64,000 bases of DNA from Burkholderia sp. NRF60-BP8. Lineage in GTDB: Bacteria; Pseudomonadota; Gammaproteobacteria; Burkholderiales; Burkholderiaceae. The stretch is taken from NCBI RefSeq assembly GCF_001522585.2, contig NZ_CP013372.1, positions 620,001-684,000 on the forward strand, given 5' to 3'. Each line of letters begins with the position of its first letter. The first letter of the stretch is position 1. A program made the translations under genes and the position numbers. This document shows positions 46,659 to 55,440 of the stretch, in pieces. The notes under the pieces are model-generated. The model saw nothing but the letters and a program-made list of their open reading frames with translations. It was not told the DNA's origin and did no database searches.

Positions 46659-47368
46659 TCGAACTCGTTGGCCAGTACTGGCAAAGCTATCTCTATTCCG
46701 ACGGCTACCGCTTCAGCGGCCTCGCGATCACGCTGTGGCTGCTGGTCGTGTCGATCGCGTTCGGTTTCGCGCTCGCCGTGCCGCTCGCGATCGCGCGGGC
46801 GTCGTCGAACCGCTGGATCTCGGGGCCCGTATGGCTCTATACGTATGTGTTCCGCGGCACGCCGCTCTACGTGCAGCTGCTGATGTGCTACACGGGCATC
46901 TACAGCCTGCAGGTGGTGCACAACCACGAGCTGCTCGACACGTTCTTCCGCAATGCGATGAACTGCACGCTGCTCGCGTTCGTGCTGAACGAATGCGCGT
47001 ATGCGACGGAGATCTTCGCGGGCGCGATCAAGGCGACGTCGGCCGGCGAGATCGAGGCCGGGATGGCCTACGGGATGTCGCGCTTCAAGCTGTATACGCG
47101 GGTCATCCTGCCGTCCGCGCTGCGCCGCTCGCTGCCGAGCTACAGCAACGAAGTGATCCTGATGCTGCACGCGACGACGCTCGCGTTCACCGCGACCGTG
47201 CCCGACATCCTGAAGGTCACGCGCGACGTCAATTCGGCCACCTACATGTCGTTCCAGGCCTACGGCATCGCGGCCGTGCTGTACGCCGTCGTCGTGTTCG
47301 CACTCATCTGGGCGTTCCGCAAGCTCGAGGCGCGCTGGCTCGCGTACCTCGCGCCGCGCAGCCATTGA
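46655..47368 (+). CDS. hisM: ABC transporter permease, HisM-like
   Basis: 237 residues from GTG 46655, overlapping the HisQ-like gene by four bases. The HisM pattern is clear: FRGTPLYVQLLMCYTGIYSL and FVLNECAYATEIFAGAIKATSAGEIEAGMAYGMSRFKLYTRVILPSALRRSLPSYSNEVI, the EAA loop that contacts the ATPase. Five helices. GGAGG lies ten bases before the GTG. Confidence 0.9.
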   Translation: MIELVGQYWQSYLYSDGYRFSGLAITLWLLVVSIAFGFALAVPLAIARASSNRWISGPVWLYTYVFRGTPLYVQLLMCYTGIYSLQVVHNHELLDTFFRNAMNCTLLAFVLNECAYATEIFAGAIKATSAGEIEAGMAYGMSRFKLYTRVILPSALRRSLPSYSNEVILMLHATTLAFTATVPDILKVTRDVNSATYMSFQAYGIAAVLYAVVVFALIWAFRKLEARWLAYLAPRSH

Positions 47369-47401
47369 CGCATTCACAAGATCCGCAACGAAGGACCCAG
47401 C

Positions 47402-48169
47402 ATGTACAAGCTTACCGTTGACAACCTGCACAAGAAGTTCGGCGACAACGAGGTGTTGAAGGGCGTGTCGATGAAGGCGAAGGCCGGCGACGTGATCAGC
47501 ATCATCGGCTCGAGCGGCTCCGGCAAGAGCACGTTCCTGCGCTGCATCAACTTCCTCGAACAGCCGTGCTCGGGGCAGATCACGATCGGCAGCGAGCCGA
47601 TCCAGACCACGCGCGACCGCAACGGCTCGCTGCGCGTGGCCGACCAGAAGCAGTTGCAGCGGATGCGCACGAAGCTCGCGATGGTGTTCCAGCACTTCAA
47701 CCTGTGGGCGCACATGACGGTGCTCGAGAACGTGATCGAAGCGCCGATGGCCGTGCTCGGCGTCGGCAAGGACGAGGCGATCGCGCGGGCGCGCAAGTAT
47801 CTGGAGAAGGTCGGCCTCGCGCCGCGCGTCGAAGGCATGTACCCGTCTCACCTGTCGGGCGGCCAGCAGCAGCGCGTCGCGATCGCGCGCGCACTGGCGA
47901 TGGAGCCGGAAGTGATGCTGTTCGACGAGCCGACGTCGGCGCTCGATCCGGAATTGGTCGGCGAAGTGCTGAAGGTGATGCAGAAGCTGGCCGAGGAAGG
48001 CCGCACGATGGTCGTCGTCACGCACGAGATGGGCTTCGCGCGCAACGTGTCGAACCACGTGATCTTCCTGCATCAGGGGAAGATCGAGGAAGAGGGCGAT
48101 CCGCAACAGATTCTCGTGAATCCGAAAAGCGAGCGGCTCGGGCAGTTTCTGTCGGGGCGGTTGAAGTAA
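47402..48169 (+). CDS. hisP: ABC transporter ATP-binding protein, HisP-like
   Basis: 255 residues. Walker [12 protein letters not shown] (about 37-47), Q-loop [17 protein letters not shown], signature LSGGQQQRV (about 155), Walker [15 protein letters not shown] (about 177) and H-loop [11 protein letters not shown] (about 205). The signature and the insertion after Walker A ([23 protein letters not shown]) are typical of polar amino acid importers. It powers the transporter encoded by the three preceding genes. Confidence 0.94.
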   Translation: MYKLTVDNLHKKFGDNEVLKGVSMKAKAGDVISIIGSSGSGKSTFLRCINFLEQPCSGQITIGSEPIQTTRDRNGSLRVADQKQLQRMRTKLAMVFQHFNLWAHMTVLENVIEAPMAVLGVGKDEAIARARKYLEKVGLAPRVEGMYPSHLSGGQQQRVAIARALAMEPEVMLFDEPTSALDPELVGEVLKVMQKLAEEGRTMVVVTHEMGFARNVSNHVIFLHQGKIEEEGDPQQILVNPKSERLGQFLSGRLK

Positions 48170-48214
48170 GAGACGGTTTCAAACACGCCCCGTGAGACCG
48201 GTCTTGCGCGGCGT

Positions 48215-49441
48215 TCAGGCGAGCAGACGGCGTTCGAACGGGTAGTCGGACAGCAGTTCGAGTTGGCCGTCGTCGCGCACGTACACCTGTTCCTCTAGCT
48301 TCACGCCCTCGCCACCGTCCTCATGGCCGATGTAGCTCTCGATGCACAGCGTCATGCCGGGTTCGATCACGCCGTCATAGCCCTTTGTATCGTTGTCCTC
48401 GCGATGGCAGATGTACGGGTATTCGCCCGTCATCCCGACGCCGTGGGCCAGCGCGAAATAGCGGCGTGCGCGGTACGGTTGCGGGATCTGCCACGCCTTC
48501 GCGATGAATTCCTGGAACGTGGTGCCGGCCTTTACGTTTTCCATGTTCGTGTGGATCTGTTCATAGGCGAGTCGGTATAGCGTCTTTTGCGCGGCGGACG
48601 CGGGGCCGTCGCCGCATAGAAACGTGCGCGAGAAATCCGCGTAGTAGCCGAAGCGTCCCACCACGTCGGTGTCGAGCCCGACCAGTTCTCCCGCCTGGAT
48701 CTTGCGCGGGCTGCTTTCCTGGAACCATGGATTCGTGCGCGGGCCCGAGCTTATCAAGCGGGTTTCGACGTAGTCGCCGTCGGTCTCGATCACATGCTGA
48801 TGCAGGTGCGACCACAGCTCGTTCTCGCTGATGCCGGGCACGAGGGCGGCTTCGAGCTTGTGCACCCCCGCCTCTGCCGCGCGCAGCGACGCACGGATCA
48901 TCTTGATCTCGTTCTTCACCTTGATTGCACGGGCGCGTTCGAGCGGCTCCTGGGCGTCCGAAAGTTCGTAGCCGCGCGCTTGCAGCGCAAATGCGGCCGC
49001 CGATGTCGCACTTTCGATCGCGATCCGCTTGCCGCCACCGCATGCGCGAACCAGATCGTCGATCTCGTCCGCCCAGCGTTCGGTGGTCTGACGCAGCATG
49101 TCGTCACAAAAATAGTATGAAATCGCGGTGGCCGGCCGGACTTCGTCCACGGTATCGAGTCCGTCGGCCAGGAATTCGCATCCTGCGTATTCGAACAGCA
49201 CCACCTTTCCCTCGGCCGGAACGAATAGATAGCGTGCGGGATTACGCATCGAATACACCTGCATGTTGCGCGAGCCGGTTGCATATCGCATGTGAGTGGG
49301 GTCGAACAGGATCGCGGCGGTCAGGTCGCGTTTCTTCAGTTCCCGCCGAACCGAGGCAAGCCGGTCGCGCCGGATCTGGGCGATTTCGTCGGCGGTCGGC
49401 TCGCAATCTTCCGGGCGGTGAGTCGGTCGAAGCATCGTCAT
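48215..49441 (-). CDS. DddP-like M24-family metalloenzyme
   Basis: 408 residues from ATG 49441 (49435 and 49501 are alternatives; none has a clear ribosome site). An N-terminal creatinase-type domain (ILFDPTHMRYATGSRNMQVY) is followed by a pita-bread domain. SSGPRTNPWFQE and GLDTDVVGRFGYYADFSRTF closely follow the DMSP lyase DddP. Metal ligands D257, D259, D269, H333, E368 and E383 match DddP D295, D297, D307, H371, E406 and E421 (numbers from memory) at a constant offset of 38; Tyr328 matches Tyr366. The proposed catalytic Asp377 is Gly339 here (HGVGMTGE). So the family is clear, but DMSP-lyase activity is doubtful; a peptidase-like or betaine-related hydrolase is possible. Co-directional with the oxygenase gene, 75 bases apart. 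Confidence 0.8.
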   Translation of the reverse strand: MTMLRPTHRPEDCEPTADEIAQIRRDRLASVRRELKKRDLTAAILFDPTHMRYATGSRNMQVYSMRNPARYLFVPAEGKVVLFEYAGCEFLADGLDTVDEVRPATAISYYFCDDMLRQTTERWADEIDDLVRACGGGKRIAIESATSAAAFALQARGYELSDAQEPLERARAIKVKNEIKMIRASLRAAEAGVHKLEAALVPGISENELWSHLHQHVIETDGDYVETRLISSGPRTNPWFQESSPRKIQAGELVGLDTDVVGRFGYYADFSRTFLCGDGPASAAQKTLYRLAYEQIHTNMENVKAGTTFQEFIAKAWQIPQPYRARRYFALAHGVGMTGEYPYICHREDNDTKGYDGVIEPGMTLCIESYIGHEDGGEGVKLEEQVYVRDDGQLELLSDYPFERRLLA

Positions 49442-49516
49442 GATGGTAAGGGGAGCGTTATGAGTGTAAGTACAACGAAATAGTGCGATGGGTTGGCCCA
49501 CCGCGAACGCACATCG

Positions 49517-50404
49517 TCAGTCGACCAGGTTGTCCGCGCGGACCAGCGTCTGTTCGGCTTCCAGGTGCATTTCCGATACGCGGCCGTACAGCTGGCGGGT
49601 TCGCTCGAGTCGGCCGATCACGCCGGGCTTTTTCGAATAGGCGAAGATCGTCGTGTGGCGATCGATGTCGCCGCGTACCTGGGTCACGCGGTGCAGCGAG
49701 AAACGCCCCTTGAACAGTTGCAGATCGCCCGGCTGCAGCGTAATCACGCTGATCGGCGTGCGCGTCTCTCCGCGCACCACGGCGCCGACCGCATCGTAGT
49801 TTTCGCCCTCGGGCGACCGGATGTTCGGGCAGTACTCGAAGTCGCCGCCAGCCGTAGGCTGCTGCGTCATCATCGACACGATGAATTCGTTGGTGTCGTA
49901 GTGCCACGGTTGTTCGGTGCCGGGCGGCATGACGTTCTGAACCAGCCCGGCGTACGGGTCGGCGTATTCCCAGATCTGCGTCTCGCCGAGGCACGCAGCG
50001 ACGAATTGCTTCATCGCACGCGCCACGTAGATCCGGTGAACGATTGCATCGGCCGGGATCACGTCGCGCGTGACGAAGCCGCTCGTACGATCCATGAAGA
50101 TACGGCGCGGGTCCGCGGCGGGCAGCGACGGATCGTCGGCGGTGAAATACGCATTGACCTTGCGGCTCGAGAAATAGGTTTTTTTCGCGAAGCCGAGCCC
50201 TTCGACGCGCGCCTGTTCCAGTGCGGCGGGGCGCAGGAAGCCGCTCAGTACCGCGCTGCCGCTGCGCGTCAGCTGGGCCCGGCAAGTTGCGACCAGGTCG
50301 CGCATTCGGGCGTGCCCGGGTTCATGCAACGGATAGCGGTCGGTATCGACGATATCGCTCAGATCGGTACATTCTGCGTCGGCGAGAGGCGGGCTTGCTT
50401 GCAC
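49517..50404 (-). CDS. 2-oxoglutarate/Fe(II)-dependent oxygenase, BesD/HalD-like family
   Basis: 295 residues, double-stranded beta-helix enzyme. The iron triad is H168-Y-D170 (WHYDTNEF) and H238 (FSLHRVT); Arg249 (DRHTTIFAY) would bind 2-oxoglutarate. The layout (NAYFTADDPSLPAADPRR, WHYDTNEFIVSMMTQ, GGDFEYCPNIR) recalls the free amino acid halogenases BesD/HalD. In those, the Asp is Gly; the Asp here predicts a hydroxylase or another oxidative activity. It is divergent from the LysR gene at 50524 and co-directional with the DddP-like gene downstream. Substrate unknown; a free amino acid or quaternary amine is a guess. Confidence 0.82.
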   Translation of the reverse strand: MQASPPLADAECTDLSDIVDTDRYPLHEPGHARMRDLVATCRAQLTRSGSAVLSGFLRPAALEQARVEGLGFAKKTYFSSRKVNAYFTADDPSLPAADPRRIFMDRTSGFVTRDVIPADAIVHRIYVARAMKQFVAACLGETQIWEYADPYAGLVQNVMPPGTEQPWHYDTNEFIVSMMTQQPTAGGDFEYCPNIRSPEGENYDAVGAVVRGETRTPISVITLQPGDLQLFKGRFSLHRVTQVRGDIDRHTTIFAYSKKPGVIGRLERTRQLYGRVSEMHLEAEQTLVRADNLVD

Positions 50405-50445
50405 GGTTGGCTCCAGTTTCGAGGGATGAGGCGTTTGTGGCCGGA

Positions 50446-50463
50446 ATTGTTTTCGACAACAAT
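50446..50463 (+). promoter_or_regulatory. Candidate LysR operator
   Basis: ATTGTT-TTCGAC-AACAAT, a perfect 6-6-6 inverted repeat in the 119-base gap between the oxygenase and LysR genes. It is 42 bases upstream of the oxygenase ATG and 61 bases upstream of the LysR ATG. It fits the T-N11-A rule for LysR sites. Confidence 0.55.
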
Positions 50464-50523
50464 CGGCCTATCGATGCGCCCATGATTCGATCGACAAATT
50501 CCCTTGCAAAACGAGTAATTTCG

Positions 50524-51441
50524 ATGACTGATATCAGCGAACCCGATTGGTCTCAACTCCGCTCGCTCGACGGAGAACTCGTGCGTGCGTTCATCACGGT
50601 GGTCGACAGCGGCGGCGTGACCGCCGCTGCCCGGCAGATGCACCGCACGCAGTCGACGATCAGCCTGCGCATCCGAACGCTCGAAGAGCGGCTGGAAACG
50701 CACCTGTTTTTGCGCGACAGTCGCCGTCTGGCATTGTCGAGAGACGGGGAAAATTTCCTGATTCATGCGCGCCGCATCATTCAGGTGCAGAACGAAGCGA
50801 TCGCCGCACTGAAACGCACGGGCGGTCATGGCGTGATCCGCTTCGGCTTGCCCGAGGATTACGCGGAGCTCTGGTTGCCCGATCTGCTCGAAAAGTTCTA
50901 TCGGCTACGGCCCGATGCGCGCCCGCATATCGATTGCCGAATGTCGCTGGAGCTGATCGAGCGCCTGCAGGCGGGCGAACTCGATCTGGCACTGGTCATC
51001 AGGCACAACGCGCAAAGCGGTGGGCGCCATCTCGGCCGCGAGGACGTGGTGTGGGCCGCGCATCGCGATTTCGTGTTACCGGATGGCGCGTCCGTGCCGC
51101 TCGCGCTGTTTCCGGAAACCTGCTGCTACCGTCAGCGCGGACTCGCGGCACTGGCGGCACTCGGGCGGCCGTATCACGTGATCTACACGAGCCAGAGCCC
51201 GACCGGTATCAAGGTCGCCGTCAATCACGGTGCGGCGGTGACGATCATCGACCGCTGCACGCTGCCCGCGAACTGGCGCGTGCTGGACATGGAAGACGGC
51301 TTGCCGGCGCTGCCGCCCGCGGATCTCGAACTGCTCCGCTCCCCCGGCACGTGCAATCCGGCCGCCGACGATCTGGCCCTGCTGATCGAGACGATGGTCG
51401 AGGAACGCCGCCGCGCGGCGAGCACGTCGTCGCCCGCCTGA
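50524..51441 (+). CDS. LysR-family regulator of the oxygenase / DddP-like cluster
   Basis: 305 residues from ATG 50524 (an in-frame ATG at 50482 is possible). Helix-turn-helix SGGVTAAARQMHRTQSTISLRIRTLEERLETHLFLRD (about 29-65), then an effector domain with IRFGLPEDYAELWLP and IKVAVNHGAAVTIIDR. It is divergent from the oxygenase gene with a palindrome between. It probably activates that operon in response to its substrate. The binding-protein gene follows in the same direction after 251 bases. Confidence 0.9.
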   Translation: MTDISEPDWSQLRSLDGELVRAFITVVDSGGVTAAARQMHRTQSTISLRIRTLEERLETHLFLRDSRRLALSRDGENFLIHARRIIQVQNEAIAALKRTGGHGVIRFGLPEDYAELWLPDLLEKFYRLRPDARPHIDCRMSLELIERLQAGELDLALVIRHNAQSGGRHLGREDVVWAAHRDFVLPDGASVPLALFPETCCYRQRGLAALAALGRPYHVIYTSQSPTGIKVAVNHGAAVTIIDRCTLPANWRVLDMEDGLPALPPADLELLRSPGTCNPAADDLALLIETMVEERRRAASTSSPA

Positions 51442-51692
51442 ACTATCACGCATCGCGTCCGGCAGCCTCCGGTGAGCCGGGCCAAACGCAACGACGCGAT
51501 CATTCGGCCTCTCCGATGGTCCCTATCGGAATTCCTCGCTGTCAAAAGGAAATTGGCGCAATAAATATATCGGCAAGCGAACGGATGACCGTTGCCGAGA
51601 ACGCCGATGCCCGCACGATCGTGCCCGCCCGGTTCCGTCGGCCGCGCGATGCTCCGCCCAAGTTCCTTTTCCATCACATAGGAGCCCTTACC

Positions 51693-52592
51693 ATGATCCT
51701 GTCGTTGTTTGCCCGCTTGCTTATTGTCGCCGTGCGCAGCCTGGTACTCGGGCGGCTCATGCTGGTCTTCGCGCTATCGATTTCTGCGTCGGCGCACGCC
51801 GCCGGCAATGGAACGATTGCGATCGGAGTGAACAACTGGGCCGAGAATATCGCGGTCGCGAATCTGTGGAAGGCGCTGCTTGCGGAAAAAGGCTACGACG
51901 TCACGCTGCAGTCCGGCGACAAGGCGATCATCTATAACGGCGTCGCGCAGGGCAGGCTCGATCTGACGTTCGAAGTCTGGCTGCCGTCCGCGGACGGCCC
52001 GCCGTACGACGCGATCAAATCGCGCGTCGAGAAGATCGGTCCGTGGTTTCCCCGCGCCCAGCTGGGCCTCGCGGTGCCCGATTACGTCGCGATCGACAGC
52101 ATCGATCAGTTGAACTCACATGCGGCCGAGTTCAGCCACGACGGCAAGCCGACGATTTTCGGCATCGAGCCTGGCAGCGGCTTGATGAAACTGACGGGCG
52201 AGGCGCGCAGCGCGTATGCGCTCGACGCAACCGTGCTGCCGTCGTCGGAGGCTGCGATGTTACTCGCGCTGGAGCGCGCGCAAAAGCGTCGCCAGCCGAT
52301 CGTCGTCACGCTGTGGAATCCGCACTGGGTGTGGGCGAAGTATCCGATGCACTACCTGAAAGACCCGAAGCAGGTGTTCGGTCAACCCGATGCGATCTAT
52401 GCGATCACGAAGACCGGTTTCGGTCATACGCGTCCGGATGTCGCGCGCTGGCTCGGCGCATGGAAGATGGACGACCAGACACTCGGCTCGCTGATGAACG
52501 ATATCCGTGCCGCCGGTGAATCGGATCCGCAGAAGGGTGTCGCGCGATGGATCGCATCGAATCGCGCCCGGGTGAGCGAATGGCTACGCTGA
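51693..52592 (+). CDS. Glycine betaine / quaternary amine ABC-type substrate-binding protein (OpuAC/ProX family)
   Basis: 299 residues. A long N-terminal region with a signal-like core (LMLVFALSISASAHA, about 24-38) is followed by an OpuAC fold: IAIGVNNWAENIAVANLWKALLAEKGYDVTLQ, IYNGVAQGRLDLTFEVWLP, IEPGSGLMKLTGEA and VVTLWNPHWVWAKYPMHYL. The aromatic Trp residues in NNW and WNPHWVW fit the cation-pi box that binds quaternary amines. No permease or ATPase is adjacent, so it must share a distant transporter or act as a sensor. GGAGCC precedes the ATG. Confidence 0.88.
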   Translation: MILSLFARLLIVAVRSLVLGRLMLVFALSISASAHAAGNGTIAIGVNNWAENIAVANLWKALLAEKGYDVTLQSGDKAIIYNGVAQGRLDLTFEVWLPSADGPPYDAIKSRVEKIGPWFPRAQLGLAVPDYVAIDSIDQLNSHAAEFSHDGKPTIFGIEPGSGLMKLTGEARSAYALDATVLPSSEAAMLLALERAQKRRQPIVVTLWNPHWVWAKYPMHYLKDPKQVFGQPDAIYAITKTGFGHTRPDVARWLGAWKMDDQTLGSLMNDIRAAGESDPQKGVARWIASNRARVSEWLR

Positions 52593-52741
52593 CAGACGGT
52601 TTCATGAAGATTGCTCCGTATGCCGAAAGGTATTCGGGCCTTTTGAAACCCTCTCCGAGCGCGCGTGCGGGTTGCGACACCTCGCCCGTGAAGCCGTACA
52701 GGCGTCACGGGCGACGCACGAGCTGATGCAACCGGCGCCTG

Positions 52742-55060
52742 CTATTGCGCGAGCGCGTCCGTCAACGGCCGCTGCGCGACACGCACGAGATTGTCGCGGC
52801 CCGCACTCGGGCTCGACCATTGCAGATGCATGCTGGCCGGCCCGCTCGCATGCACGTACTCGACGCGGATCGGCACGTTCCGCTTCTGCGACAGGTGGAT
52901 GCGGCCCTTCGCGGTCGCGAGCCCCGGCTGCTCCTTGTCGATCACCTGGCGGCCGTCGATCCACACGCGCGCGACGTTGTCGCTCGTCACGCTGAACGTG
53001 TAGTTGTCAGCCTTCGGAATGTCGAGCGCACCGGTCCAGCGGATCGCATAGTTCGTCGCATTCATCCCCTTCGACGCATCGGGTGAATCGGTGCCGCGCT
53101 CGGTATTCAGGTCGAAATCGACCAGCGGCGTGATCGACGAGAACACCGGCGTGGTGAACGTCGTGTCGTTGTAGTACGTCGCGTTCAGCACACGCAGCCG
53201 CGAGCTGAACGCGCTGGCGAGCGCCTGCACCTCGGCCGTGCTCCACGGGTGGCCGTCGGGGTAGAGCGTGCCCTGGAACGGCGTCGCCGGCTCGACGGTG
53301 GCCGGCGCGGACGCCGTCTGCCCCCAGTGGAAACGGGTGTTCGTGCGGCCGATCATCAGCTCCCATACCAGGAAGCCCGTCTTGCCGCCGTAGGTGGACG
53401 CGATGCCGGCCATCGTCTGGCCTGCCTGGCCGCCCGGCCAGCCGCGCTGCAGCGTTTCCGAGTTCAGGCTGTCGAGCAGGCTCGGCGGCAGCGAGTAGTC
53501 GGGCGTCGTCGCATTGATCGCGTACGGGTGGAACGCATGGAAGTCGGAGAAGTAATCGCCTTCGGGCTCCTGCACGTTCGGCGAATTGATCGGCTGCGTC
53601 GCGCCCGCGTTCAGGATCGCGATGCGCGCGTCGTTCATCATCCACGCGCGCGTCGGTTGCAGCGCGCCGTTGCCGCTGCAGCCGGGCTCGTTCATCGGTT
53701 CCCAGTACAGGATGCGCGGGTCGTTGCGGTGCGCGGACACGAAATCGGCGATATAGTGCTGCAGGTCCTGCTTGTACGTGGTCGATGCGCCCGCCGCGAT
53801 CGGCTGCAGGTACTGCTGCTCGACCGACTGCCCCGGCGATTGCACCCAACGGCTGTTGTGCACGCCGAAGATCGGCGCCGGCTGCGGGCCATACGCGGGA
53901 TCGACGTGCCAGCAATCGTCGTAGAAGATCGGTGCGACCTTCAGCCCGTGGCGCGCGGCGATCTCGAGCAGGCTGTCGAATTTCGCGAGGAACGCGTCGC
54001 GATCGTTGACCCAGTTCAGGTAGTGCAGGTACACGGTGATCGTGTTCATCCCGTAGGTCTGCGCGTAGTCGAGCTCGCGATCGACGATCGCCGGATCGTA
54101 GTTCTGCCAGAAATCGATCGCATTGACGGCATTCCACGGGTTGTACACGGCGCCCACCACGCGCGAGAAATCGTATGTTTTCGGCGCGACGTCCGGATAG
54201 CGGCTCACGGTCACGTTGCTGAACGCGACGCTCGCGCCGAAGCGGCGCAGCCCGAACGCGCCCGCGCGCAGCGCGGTCGTCAGGCCGCTCGTCGCGTCGT
54301 TGATGCTGATCACCTGCGTGCCGTCGACGAACACGTCGATCGCGTTGTTGCGCGTGACGACCTTCAGGTGGTGCGTGCTGCCCGGCACGACCGCGGGTGC
54401 GGGGTAATCGATGAAGTCGGTCCAGTTGTTCTGTTCGCGGCCGACCTGCACCACGTGGCGCACCGCATCGAGCCCGATGTAGTAGCCCGTCAGTGCATCG
54501 GTGCCGACCGACGGGTTCGTCACGTGCACGATGAAGCCCGCATTCGCGGTATTCGCGCCCGGCGCCGGCGCGCCGATCGTCACGTCCGCTTCGTACGACG
54601 CGTGGCCGTACGCCGGATGCTGCGCGTTGGTGACGAGCTTCGCGCCGTCCGTGCTCGTACCGTCGATCCGGATCGTGTTCGTGCCGCCGCTCGTCCAGGC
54701 CGGGCCGTACGTATCGAAATCGGCGAGCGTCAGCGTTTGCGTGTCGGTCGCGACGGGCGGCGCCGGCGGCGCATACGGCGGCACGCCGCGCGACGACACG
54801 CGCAGCGCGGGCGTCGGCCCCGGCAGGCCGAGCGTGACGAGCTGGTTCGGGAAACGCGACGGGCCGCCGTGCCCCATGTTCATGAAATCGCCGGATGCGG
54901 CGGCGTTGGCCGTGGCGGCACCGTCGCTGGCTGCGGCATCGACGGACGCACGCGCGGCGAGCGCCGATGCCGACGGGGCGGACGAATCATCGCCGCCGCA
55001 CGAGGCGAGCAATACGACGACCGCGAGTGCGGCGGGCTTGAGACGAGACGTGATAGTCAT
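52742..55060 (-). CDS. Secreted multidomain lipoprotein glycoside hydrolase (clan GH-A-like) with PA14 domain
   Basis: 772 residues. Lipobox LLASC (Cys21), then an Ala/Ser-rich tether to about 85; a LamG/DUF1080-like beta-sandwich at about 110-290 (TLTLADFDTYGPAW ... LRAGAFGLRRFGASVAFSNVTVSRY). A TIM-barrel hydrolase follows at about 310-630 with the acid/base Glu458 in YWEPMNEPG and a likely nucleophile Glu567 in FLVWELMIG. The C-terminal PA14 domain (about 650-765: FDLNTERGTDSPDAS, RWTGALDIPKADNYTFSVTSDNVARVWIDGRQVID) probably binds carbohydrate. It is oriented leftward from a LacI regulator and probably degrades a galactofuranose- or arabinose-type polymer outside the cell. Confidence 0.82.
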   Translation of the reverse strand: MTITSRLKPAALAVVVLLASCGGDDSSAPSASALAARASVDAAASDGAATANAAASGDFMNMGHGGPSRFPNQLVTLGLPGPTPALRVSSRGVPPYAPPAPPVATDTQTLTLADFDTYGPAWTSGGTNTIRIDGTSTDGAKLVTNAQHPAYGHASYEADVTIGAPAPGANTANAGFIVHVTNPSVGTDALTGYYIGLDAVRHVVQVGREQNNWTDFIDYPAPAVVPGSTHHLKVVTRNNAIDVFVDGTQVISINDATSGLTTALRAGAFGLRRFGASVAFSNVTVSRYPDVAPKTYDFSRVVGAVYNPWNAVNAIDFWQNYDPAIVDRELDYAQTYGMNTITVYLHYLNWVNDRDAFLAKFDSLLEIAARHGLKVAPIFYDDCWHVDPAYGPQPAPIFGVHNSRWVQSPGQSVEQQYLQPIAAGASTTYKQDLQHYIADFVSAHRNDPRILYWEPMNEPGCSGNGALQPTRAWMMNDARIAILNAGATQPINSPNVQEPEGDYFSDFHAFHPYAINATTPDYSLPPSLLDSLNSETLQRGWPGGQAGQTMAGIASTYGGKTGFLVWELMIGRTNTRFHWGQTASAPATVEPATPFQGTLYPDGHPWSTAEVQALASAFSSRLRVLNATYYNDTTFTTPVFSSITPLVDFDLNTERGTDSPDASKGMNATNYAIRWTGALDIPKADNYTFSVTSDNVARVWIDGRQVIDKEQPGLATAKGRIHLSQKRNVPIRVEYVHASGPASMHLQWSSPSAGRDNLVRVAQRPLTDALAQ

Positions 55061-55288
55061 TCTGGACTCCGGATCAATGAGGAGAAGCGGACGACTGGTG
55101 ACTCGATGCGGATGAAGCGGTGCCCGGACGGCGAGCGTCGCGGCACGGTGTGCGTGTGATGTGCGGACGGCACGGAGCGGGCTGCGCGGCGGGTTCGCGC
55201 GCAGTCGCTTCCGGTTACCGTCTCGTCGTGTTGCCGTGTCGTGGCTCGGGGTTCTGCCCGATGCCGGTGCAAGTATAGAAATGCCGGG

Positions 55289-55309
55289 AAAATATTACTA
55301 ATAATTTAG
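55289..55309. promoter_or_regulatory. AT-rich palindrome, candidate LacI operator 1
   Basis: AAATATTA-C-TAATAATTT, an imperfect inverted repeat, about 230 bases upstream of the hydrolase gene (leftward). It resembles the sites at 56662 and 57759 in its ATATTA/TAATAT elements and in being sharply AT-rich in a GC-rich genome. Confidence 0.5.
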
Positions 55310-55440
55310 TGATGGTGTTTACCCTCGAATGTACGGCAACGGGGGCGAACAGGGCGGCGACGGCCGCGCGAACACGCGCGGGCGGCGAATGCGCCGCACC
55401 GCGTCGTGTGGTGTCCGGAAGGAAGGAGGCTGGGACGCGC

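Noticed and set aside
48215..49441. Naming the M24 protein DddP / DMSP lyase
   Set aside because: The residue matching the proposed catalytic Asp is Gly, and no DMSP catabolic genes are present, so only family-level assignment is supported.
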